Shown: piece after piece, positions 1-5,094 of the stretch
Layout: each line of letters opens with the position of its first letter
Position numbering within the stretch: position 1 is the first letter of the stretch
DNA from: an uncultured Clostridia bacterium
Lineage (GTDB): Bacteria > Bacillota > Clostridia > TANB77 > CAG-508
Assembly (NCBI GenBank): GCA_944393305.1
Contig: CALXZS010000078.1
Location: 1-6,246, forward strand
Length of the DNA: 6,246 bases
Direction: 5' to 3'
Translations under genes and position numbers: made by a program
Notes under the pieces: generated by a model
What the model saw: the letters and a program-made list of their open reading frames with translations, nothing else
What the model was told of the DNA's origin: nothing
The model's database searches: none

Positions 1-198
1 TAGATATTATAAAAAGAGCAAATAAAAAAATCTTAATTATAGATAATTATATTGATGATAGTGTTTTGAAAATGCTAGCAAAAAAGAAAAAAAGAGATGT
101 ATCATTTAGGTGCATCTATAAAGGATTTAGGAAAAAAGTGTTTTGGAATTAATAAAATAGAAGATAAAGAGATAATAGAGAAAATCATTAATTTATAA
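1..198 (+). pseudogene. 3' remnant of ORF6N/RhuM-type protein, PLD-like C-terminal part, internally deleted
   Basis: Two reading frames each encode a piece of one recognisable C-terminal domain. From base 3 the frame reads DIIKRANKKILIIDNYIDDS followed by VLKMLAKKKK, to about base 98. From base 100 another frame reads YHLGASIKDLGKKCFGINKI and on to a TAA at 196-198. In intact ORF6N/RhuM-family proteins (prophage and mobile-element associated) these blocks form a phospholipase-D-like tail and are separated by roughly 45-50 residues, including an HDRFLIID-like stretch. That middle part is missing here, and the junction near 95-100 also changes frame, so the gene is broken. The N-terminus lies outside the window. 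The family assignment rests on recalled motif order, not on a search. An intrinsic terminator follows at 261-285. Confidence 0.75.
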
Positions 199-239
199 AA
201 ACAATTAATCAACTTTATATTTTAGTAAACTGCTCTTTT

Positions 240-285
240 GAAACCCAATAAGTTTCAGCCCCCCTTCGGGGAGATTTTTATTTTT
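240..285 (+). terminator. Intrinsic terminator with UUCG-type loop, preceded by a small hairpin
   Basis: A C-run and a G-run around TTCG (cccc 261-264, ttcg, then g's to 271) form a short GC hairpin. It is followed by gatttttattttt, a T-rich tract on the plus strand. Immediately upstream, GAAAC (240-244) pairs with GTTTC (252-256) around a 7-nt loop. This is probably the original terminator of the broken gene ending at 198. Confidence 0.6.
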
Positions 286-389
286 CAATAAAGTGCTTGA
301 AAATGATCAATAAGTGTGGTAAAAAAATTATGTTAAGTTTTTTTAATCCTGTTTTACATATGCAGGTTTACAACATAGAAAAATAATTA

Positions 390-599
390 TTTTAAGGAGG
401 AAAGATTACTTAGAAACAAAGAGGTTTAAAATTTCAATCAAGTAGTTATCTAATGTAGAAGAAGCTGATGATGATATGTTCAAAGTATTGTTAATAGTAT
501 AGAAAAGTATAGAAACATAATTTTAAGAAAGTAAAAAATCCTCAAATAAATTTATATATTTCAGAAAAAGGTCTGTTTTTTACTTTAAAGGTAATAAAA
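390..599 (+). pseudogene. Possible gene relic behind an orphan ribosome binding site
   Basis: TTTTAAGGAGGAA at 390-402 is identical over 13 bases to the site that serves the ATPase at 2201-2213. No start codon follows at a usable distance. Downstream, pieces with protein-like character appear in different frames with stops between them: SNVEEADDDMFKVLLIV (about 449-499), and later KKVKNPQINLYISEKGLFFT followed by LKVIKSLI, ending at a TAA near 598-600. No family is recognised. It may be a gene that lost its start and gained frameshifts, but AT-rich noncoding DNA can mimic this. Confidence 0.3.
528..586. repeat. Perfect 11-bp inverted repeat
   Basis: AAAGTAAAAAA at 528-538 is exactly complementary to TTTTTTACTTT at 576-586, with 37 bases between. 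The arms are A/T-dominated, so the stem would be weak. No function is assigned. Confidence 0.5.
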
Positions 600-630
600 T
601 CCCTCATTTAAACACAAAAAATGAGGGGCT
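598..630 (-). terminator. Intrinsic terminator of the minus-strand gene
   Basis: CCCTCATT (601-608) pairs perfectly with AATGAGGG (620-627), with a U-G pair possible outside it and an 11-nt loop. Read on the minus strand the stem is followed by ATTTTATTAC, a U-rich tail. On the plus strand it is followed by GCTTG, which is not. It therefore ends the gene whose stop codon is at 656. Confidence 0.75.
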
Positions 631-655
631 TGAAAAAAGTTAAGTAATTAATTTA

Positions 656-1318
656 TTATCTATCATCATCATGAGATGTAGGTGCGTGATATTGGTTAAA
701 ATTTATTGGTCTTGGAATGATACCATTTTCATATTTTGACCAAAATAATTCAACAGCCTTAGGAATATTAGTATGAGAATTGTTGTATAGTATTTTTTTG
801 AATAATGAAGACATACTTCTAAATGCTGTTCTAACATCATCCATTTGTCTTTCAGAAAAATTATATGAATTAATATTACAATCATCATATAAAGATAAAG
901 CGTCATCATATAGAGCAATATAGTCAGATATTGCAATAATATTTTCCCTATTTTCAACCTGCTGACAGAAGTAATTGTAATCTTTACTTGAAGACAAATA
1001 AGGTAATAATGCTCTAATTAGAGATGTACTAGATTTATAAAAGCTATCCAATTGTAAATTATAGCTTGTAAAAATATTACTTTCCGCTATAAACATCATA
1101 ATAATGTCTTCAAGTTCATCTAAAGTATTTCTATGTGGATTACAAGTTGCTAATCTAAGGCAAGAATCTTGATAATATTTTTTTAAAACATCATAAAAAT
1201 CAAGAGTATATTTACTAAGATTATATATATTATCTTTTGTACTAATTTCATTTTTTGTTTCTTGTGATGGATTAAGTAAAACTGCAAAAATACTAGGATT
1301 TTCAAAAACTTTACTCAT
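656..1318 (-). CDS. Hypothetical protein, 220 aa, unknown function
   Basis: A complete minus-strand gene that I do not recognise. The start is the ATG at 1318-1316, preceded by AAAGGAG and a 5-nt spacer. A longer in-frame ATG at 1387-1385 lies upstream of the gene's -10/-35 boxes, so it would not be transcribed from that promoter. The product starts MSKVFENPSI and shows no signal peptide or membrane segment, so it is probably cytoplasmic. It looks largely helical and is rich in Asn, Tyr, Ser and Asp. It has four Cys (53, 59, 118, 147), an LYDD motif repeated seven residues apart (136-146), and an acidic tail HDDDR. It has its own promoter and terminator and is a single-gene unit flanked by broken genes. 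The open frame over 220 codons plus matching expression signals argues that it is real. No role can be inferred from the neighbours. Confidence 0.8.
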   Translation of the reverse strand: MSKVFENPSIFAVLLNPSQETKNEISTKDNIYNLSKYTLDFYDVLKKYYQDSCLRLATCNPHRNTLDELEDIIMMFIAESNIFTSYNLQLDSFYKSSTSLIRALLPYLSSSKDYNYFCQQVENRENIIAISDYIALYDDALSLYDDCNINSYNFSERQMDDVRTAFRSMSSLFKKILYNNSHTNIPKAVELFWSKYENGIIPRPINFNQYHAPTSHDDDR

Positions 1319-1323
1319 AAATT

Positions 1324-1330
1324 CTCCTTT
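1324..1330 (-). promoter_or_regulatory. Ribosome binding site that fixes the start of the 220-aa gene
   Basis: Read on the minus strand, AAAGGAG is followed by AATTT and ATG. This supports the start at 1318 rather than the ATG at 1387, which has no comparable site. Confidence 0.8.
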
Positions 1331-1349
1331 AAAATAAATTTCAACCTTA

Positions 1350-1378
1350 ATTATATCATAGTTTCCATAATTATGCAA
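1350..1378 (-). promoter_or_regulatory. Sigma-A-like promoter for the 220-aa gene
   Basis: On the minus strand, TTGCAT (1378-1373), a 17-nt spacer and a perfect TATAAT (1355-1350) give a leader of about 25 nt before the start codon. The -35 region abuts the upstream remnant of the divergent WG-repeat-like pseudogene. Confidence 0.75.
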
Positions 1379-1387
1379 ATATGCCAT

Positions 1388-1876
1388 ATATTAGATTATA
1401 TTTCATATATAACAGCTGTAAGTGATGGTGAAAAAACAAAAATTGTTGACTACGACGGAAGATTATATGATACATATAATGAAGATTATGGAGATGCAGA
1501 AACAGCTTGAAAATATCAATGTAGAATCATCTGATGAATACAATGCATTTGCAATAAATTTAGCAAGAAAGATTATAAAGATGTTTGGGAGGCAGAATAT
1601 AATGATGTAATAATAATGGTAAGTGATGATACTGAAGAATATTACAATATAAAGGGGGAAAGGTTAAATAAAGAAAACTATGTAGATGTAACATCTTTTA
1701 ATGATGAAGGATATGCGATAGTATCTGAAGATGAAGAAAACTATTATGCAATTAATAAAGATTTTCAAAAAGTTACAGATGAGTACAATAATATAAAAAT
1801 GATTAATGGAAAAAATTGGATAGTAAAAAGAGATGGAAAAAAATTCTTTACAACTAAAATGTATGTTAATGACTAA
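1388..1876 (+). pseudogene. 3' remnant of a WG-repeat-like protein with two frame changes
   Basis: Three consecutive segments in different frames read as one protein. Frame A (about 1388-1510) gives LDYISYITAVSDGEKTKIVD, then YDGRLYDTYNEDYGDAETA and a TGA at 1508-1510. Frame B (about 1503-1567) gives QLENINVESSDEYNAFAINL. Frame A resumes near 1565 with KKDYKDVWEAEYNDVIIM and continues to a TAA ending at 1876. The pattern of short beta-type units (ANKDFQKV-like 'INKDFQKVTDEYNNI', 'EGYAIVSED', 'GKNWIVKRDGKKFF') resembles WG/KWG-repeat proteins, which carry tandem 'YxxIxxFxEGxAxVxxxGKxGxID' units. No start codon with a ribosome binding site is found and the 5' part is missing. Reading the two shorter open frames (1422-1610 and 1616-1876) as separate genes is less likely, because neither has a good ribosome binding site. 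Confidence 0.65.
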
Positions 1877-1937
1877 TAACTATTTACAAACTATTTTGAA
1901 TTTATATGCTGTTTGGAAAATGAGCCTCTAAAAACAA

Positions 1938-1967
1938 AAGTTGCTTTTGGGAGGTGTCCCCAAAAAC
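1938..1967 (-). repeat. Left copy of a 30-nt inverted repeat/hairpin element
   Basis: Read on the minus strand this matches 27 of 30 positions of the element at 4966-4995, including an identical core GGGACACCTCCC (1949-1960 here). The core folds on itself (GGGA with TCCC) with flanking TTTT/AAAA pairing. A second overlapping hairpin, CAAAAG-TTG-CTTTTG, lies at 1935-1949. Confidence 0.75.
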
Positions 1968-2005
1968 ATCCCTAAAAATAGTCAAAAAATATTTTAAAAA
2001 TCCAC

Positions 2006-2034
2006 TTGATTTTTATTTTACAATTTGCTAAAAT
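2006..2034 (+). promoter_or_regulatory. Promoter of the riboswitch-ATPase unit
   Basis: TTGATT (2006-2011), an exact 17-nt spacer, and TAAAAT (2029-2034). The predicted transcription start, near 2041-2043, falls just in front of the aptamer's first P1 bases, as expected for a riboswitch leader. Confidence 0.7.
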
Positions 2035-2041
2035 TATCATT

Positions 2042-2125
2042 AGCAAAAAAGGGAGTAGCTCAAAAACAACTAATCAACAACAAGATATAATCTGGTTAGT
2101 TACCTAAAAGGTGAGCAAGACTTTT
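2042..2125 (+). promoter_or_regulatory. yybP-ykoY-class manganese riboswitch aptamer
   Basis: The conserved AAAAGGGAGTAGC (2047-2059) near the 5' end and GGTGAGCAAGACTTTT (2110-2125) at the 3' end match the signature of the yybP-ykoY class, usually AAAGGGGAGUAG with GAGCAAGACCUUU. AAAAG (2047-2051) pairs with CTTTT (2121-2125), and GCTC (2058-2061) with GAGC (2113-2116), leaving the conserved GGAGUA and AAGA loops unpaired. AACTAATC (2068-2075) pairs with GGTTAGTT (2094-2101), and ACCT-AAA-AGGT (2102-2112) forms a small hairpin. Relative to the usual sequence, one G/C pair in P1 is replaced by A/U on both strands, a compensatory change. The class binds Mn2+ and usually activates Mn exporters and related transporters. 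Here it precedes a P-type ATPase. Confidence 0.9.
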
Positions 2126-2159
2126 AAGAATAAAAATGTTCTTATTAGTCTTGCTTTTT
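2115..2159 (+). terminator. Riboswitch-controlled intrinsic terminator
   Basis: GCAAGACT (2115-2122) pairs with AGTCTTGC (2147-2154). After a TT/TT internal loop, TAAGAA (2125-2130) pairs with TTCTTA (2139-2144), and TTTTT (2155-2159) follows. The 5' arm is the same strand as the 3' side of aptamer P1, so the two folds exclude each other. Metal binding should hold P1 and allow read-through. Without metal, transcription should stop. Confidence 0.9.
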
Positions 2160-2204
2160 GTATGAAGTGCATATATTCATATAAAATGGGTAAAAAATAA
2201 TTTT

Positions 2205-2211
2205 AAGGAGG
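2205..2211 (+). promoter_or_regulatory. Ribosome binding site of the ATPase gene
   Basis: AAGGAGG followed by a 6-nt spacer and ATG at 2218. It is close to ideal and confirms the start. Confidence 0.9.
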
Positions 2212-2217
2212 AAGTAA

Positions 2218-4947
2218 ATGAATTGGTTTAACAAAAATGTGGAAGAAATATCCCAAGAACTCAAAACAGATTTAAAAAATGGGCTAAGTGATGAAGAAGT
2301 AAAAAAAAGGCAGAAAGAAAAAGGATTTAACGAACTGGAAGAAAAGAAAAAGAAGAGTTTGTTAGTAAAATTCCTAGAACAGTTTAAAGATTTTATGATA
2401 ATCATTCTAATTATAGCAGCAATTGTATCAGGAGTAGTTGGATATATAAATGGTGAAGGATTTACAGATTCAATTATAATTTTAATAGTTGTTGTTTTAA
2501 ATGCTGTGATAGGACTTATCCAAGAAAGTAAAGCAGAAAAATCACTTGAAGCTTTAAAGAAAATGAGCAGTTACTCAGCAAAAGTAATTAGAAATGGTAA
2601 AGTAGTTGTAATACCATCAAGAGATTTAGTACCAGGAGATATAGTTGTTTTAGATACAGGAGATTATGTACCAGCAGATATAAGAATTACAGAAGCGGTA
2701 AATTTAAAATCTCAAGAAGCGTCACTTACAGGAGAATCAGTACCAGTAGAAAAAGACGCAGCAAAGATTGATAATGAAGAAGTAAGCCTGGGAGATAGAA
2801 CAAATATGCTATTTTCTTCTAGTTTAATAACCTATGGTAGAGGAAAAGGAATTGTTGTTGAAACAGGAATGAACACAGAAGTAGGAAATATTGCTGGAAT
2901 GCTTAATAATGTTGAAGAAACAGCTACACCACTTCAACAAAAGTTAAACAAATTAGGAAAAAGCTTAGGAATAATGGCATTAGCAATTTGTGTAATAATA
3001 TTTATTATTGGATTGTTATATGGAAAAGATGTAATAGATATGTTTATGACAGCAGTAAGTTTAGCTGTTGCAGCTATTCCAGAAGGTTTAGCAGCAGTAT
3101 CAACAATTGTTTTAGCAATTGGTGTTCAAAGAATGGTAAAGAAAAATGCCATTATAAAGAAATTGCCAGCAGTTGAAACATTGGGAAGTGCGTCAGTTAT
3201 CTGTTCAGATAAAACAGGAACACTTACACAAAACAAAATGGAAGTTCAAAAAATATTTGTAAATAACGAAGTCATAGACGTAGATAAAGCAAAAGAACTA
3301 GAAAGTGGAAGCGAAGAGTTACAAAAAACTATTTTAGTTGGAATGTTATGTAATGATACCAAAATAGCACCAGTAAATAAATTTACAGGTGACCCAACAG
3401 AAATTGCACTTACAAGTTTAGCACTTAACTTAGGTCATACAGAAGAACAAATTGAAGGATATGAAAGATTAGCTGAAATACCTTTTGATTCAGAAAGAAA
3501 GTTAATGACAACTGTAAATAAATATGAAGATAAATATATAGTTTGTACAAAAGGTGGCTTAGATGAACTTTTAAGTATTTGTAATAGTTATTTAGAAAAT
3601 GGAACTATAAAAAATGATATAAAAGAAAAAAGTAAAGAAATATTAAAAATAAATGAAAAGCTTGCAAGAGATGCTCTTAGAGTATTAGCAATGGCATATA
3701 AATATTTAGATCATAAACCAACAGAAGAAGATATGGAAGAATTAGAAAAGAACCTTACTTTTGTTGGAATGTGTGGAATGATAGACCCACCTAGAGAAGA
3801 AGCAAAAAAAGCAGTAGAAAAATGTAAAGAAGCTGGTATAAAAACAGTTATGATAACTGGTGACCATAAAATTACAGCCACAGCAATTGCTAAGCAATTA
3901 GGAATATTAGAAAACGATGATGAAGCAATTACTGGAGCAGAACTTGAAAAAATGTCTGATGAAGAATTAGACAAAAATATAAGAAAATATAGTGTTTATG
4001 CAAGAGTTGCACCAGAACATAAAGTTAGAATAGTAAAAGCATGGCAGAAAGCAGGAGAAATAGTTGCTATGACAGGAGATGGTGTTAACGATGCACCAGC
4101 ATTAAAACAAGCAGATATTGGTTGTGCAATGGGAATAGTAGGAACCGACGTTTCAAAAGAAGCAGCAGATGTCATACTTACAGATGATAATTTTGCAACA
4201 ATAGTATCTTCAGTAGAAGAAGGTAGAAGAATTTATGCAAATATATTAAAAGCAATAGAATTCTTAATTTCAAGTAATATTGGAGAAATAGTATTATTAT
4301 TTGTATGTATGCTAATTACACCAATATTAAGTAATATATTTAATATAGACATAAATTTAATAGAACCATTACTTCCAATGCATATACTTTGGATAAATCT
4401 TGTTACTGACTCACTTCCAGCATTAGCATTAGCTGTTGACCCAGCAGAAGATGATGTAATGAAGAAAAAGCCAATTAAAGAAAGTGGTATATTTACAAAA
4501 TCAAGAATTTGGAGAGTTGCATATCAAGGTATAATGATAGGTTTAATTACACTTGCAGCATTTATAATAGGTTTAGCAACACCAGATGAAATATTACCAC
4601 AAATAGAAGGATTAACAGCAGAAGAAGTAAAAGTAGAAATAGGTCAAACAATGGCATTTGTAACACTTGCTTTTGCAGAACTTGTGCATGTATTTAATGT
4701 AAGAAATGCTAAAAAATCTATATTTAAAACACATCCGTTTAAGAATAAAATGTTATTACTTGCAATTGGTGTGTCAGCTATGCTAATGATAGTTATTTTA
4801 GCAGTTCCAGCATTAAGAAATGTATTTAGTATACCAGTACTTCCAGCTCAAGATATAGTAGAAATGATTTTATTAATTTTATCACCAATATTAATTGTAG
4901 AGCTTATGAAATTGTTTAAATTAAATGGAAGTAAAAAAGAAGAATAA
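2218..4947 (+). CDS. P2A-type cation-transporting ATPase (Mn2+/Ca2+ exporter), riboswitch controlled
   Basis: A complete 909-aa P-type ATPase of the SERCA-like P2A group, of normal length. It uses ATP to move a divalent cation across the cell membrane, normally outward. The N-terminal cation-ATPase domain (1-50) precedes M1-M2 (about 57-103). The actuator TGES is at 171-174, and M4 carries PEGL (288-291). The phosphorylation motif DKTGT is at 331-335 (Asp331). In the nucleotide-binding domain KGG replaces the usual KGA (445-447). DPPR is at 523-526, TGD at 547-549 and the hinge TGDGVND at 619-625. Cation ligands typical of both SERCA sites are present: Glu289 in M4, Asn687 and Glu690 in M5 (SSNIGE), Asn727, Thr730 and Asp731 in M6 (NLVTD), and Glu821 in M8. 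Sequence alone suggests Ca2+. The Mn2+ riboswitch in front points to Mn2+ efflux, as for Lactococcus YoaB and pneumococcal MgtA, which have similar leaders. It is transcribed alone. Family confidence is very high; substrate confidence is moderate. Confidence 0.95.
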   Translation: MNWFNKNVEEISQELKTDLKNGLSDEEVKKRQKEKGFNELEEKKKKSLLVKFLEQFKDFMIIILIIAAIVSGVVGYINGEGFTDSIIILIVVVLNAVIGLIQESKAEKSLEALKKMSSYSAKVIRNGKVVVIPSRDLVPGDIVVLDTGDYVPADIRITEAVNLKSQEASLTGESVPVEKDAAKIDNEEVSLGDRTNMLFSSSLITYGRGKGIVVETGMNTEVGNIAGMLNNVEETATPLQQKLNKLGKSLGIMALAICVIIFIIGLLYGKDVIDMFMTAVSLAVAAIPEGLAAVSTIVLAIGVQRMVKKNAIIKKLPAVETLGSASVICSDKTGTLTQNKMEVQKIFVNNEVIDVDKAKELESGSEELQKTILVGMLCNDTKIAPVNKFTGDPTEIALTSLALNLGHTEEQIEGYERLAEIPFDSERKLMTTVNKYEDKYIVCTKGGLDELLSICNSYLENGTIKNDIKEKSKEILKINEKLARDALRVLAMAYKYLDHKPTEEDMEELEKNLTFVGMCGMIDPPREEAKKAVEKCKEAGIKTVMITGDHKITATAIAKQLGILENDDEAITGAELEKMSDEELDKNIRKYSVYARVAPEHKVRIVKAWQKAGEIVAMTGDGVNDAPALKQADIGCAMGIVGTDVSKEAADVILTDDNFATIVSSVEEGRRIYANILKAIEFLISSNIGEIVLLFVCMLITPILSNIFNIDINLIEPLLPMHILWINLVTDSLPALALAVDPAEDDVMKKKPIKESGIFTKSRIWRVAYQGIMIGLITLAAFIIGLATPDEILPQIEGLTAEEVKVEIGQTMAFVTLAFAELVHVFNVRNAKKSIFKTHPFKNKMLLLAIGVSAMLMIVILAVPALRNVFSIPVLPAQDIVEMILLILSPILIVELMKLFKLNGSKKEE

Positions 4948-4958
4948 AAATAATGTTT

Positions 4959-4997
4959 TGAAGCTGTTTTTAGGGACACCTCCCAAAAACAGCTTCA
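4959..4997 (+). repeat. Right copy of the inverted repeat, within a long hairpin
   Basis: Twelve bases before the core (GAAGCTGTTTTT, 4960-4971) are perfectly complementary to AAAAACAGCTTC (4985-4996), extended by one T-A pair. The loop contains the core GGGACACCTCCC (4973-4984), whose ends also pair (GGGA with TCCC, loop CACC). Bases 4966-4995 match the minus strand of 1967-1938 at 27 of 30 positions. It lies 11 nt after the ATPase stop. No T-run follows on the plus strand, so it is not a typical terminator, though it could protect the mRNA 3' end. Confidence 0.8.
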
Positions 4998-5011
4998 TAA
5001 TAAGGTCTATG

Positions 5012-5048
5012 TAAGCAACAATTTAATGAAAAATTGTTGCTTATTTCT
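5012..5048 (+). terminator. Likely intrinsic terminator of the ATPase gene
   Basis: TAAGCAACAATTT (5012-5024) pairs perfectly with AAATTGTTGCTTA (5031-5043) around a 6-nt loop, followed by TTTCT. If the last three stem pairs open, the tail becomes TTATTTCT. The stem is strong and the U-tract modest. Its 3' arm also carries the -35 box of the next promoter. Confidence 0.6.
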
Positions 5049-5066
5049 ACATATTAGTTGTATAAT
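5037..5066 (+). promoter_or_regulatory. Promoter of the polysaccharide deacetylase gene
   Basis: TTGCTT (5037-5042), an 18-nt spacer and a perfect TATAAT (5061-5066). Transcription would start near 5073, giving a short leader of about 20 nt before the ATG at 5095. Confidence 0.65.
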
Positions 5067-5094
5067 ATAGAAAATTAAGATAATGGGGGAGCAA

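Larger units (their letters stand above)
199..655. other. Gene-free interval with terminators, an orphan RBS and decayed sequence
   Basis: No intact coding region is visible in these 457 bases. In order the interval holds the terminator at 240-285, an unassigned AT-rich stretch (286-389), an orphan ribosome binding site with a stop-riddled relic (390-599), a perfect 11-bp inverted repeat (528-538 with 576-586), and the terminator of the converging minus-strand gene (600-628). Confidence 0.6.
1877..2217. other. Intergenic control region of the ATPase gene
   Basis: No coding sequence. The region contains an inverted-repeat hairpin element (1938-1967), a promoter (2006-2034), a Mn2+ riboswitch (about 2042-2125), its terminator (2115-2159), and a leader ending in a strong ribosome binding site (2205-2211). 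Confidence 0.85.

Noticed and set aside
286..389. A second riboswitch in front of the orphan ribosome binding site
   Set aside because: Only a weak 4-bp CCTG/CAGG stem was found and no conserved aptamer signature could be matched.
1319..1387. A 23-residue N-terminal extension of the minus-strand gene, starting at the ATG at 1387-1385
   Set aside because: It starts upstream of the gene's own -35/-10 boxes and has no ribosome binding site, while the ATG at 1318 has both signals correctly placed.
1422..1610. A separate 62-aa gene on the plus strand
   Set aside because: No ribosome binding site; its first part is out of frame with the protein-like sequence there, and its middle fits as one segment of the WG-repeat-like relic.
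2145..2405. An 86-aa minus-strand open frame across the ATPase start
   Set aside because: It is antisense to the terminator arm, ribosome binding site and first 60 codons of a certain gene. The Ser/Phe-rich product is the mirror of Lys/Glu-rich codons.
1938..4995. Composite transposon with terminal inverted repeats
   Set aside because: No transposase lies between the repeats and no target-site duplication is visible, so only repeats are annotated and mobility is left as a question.
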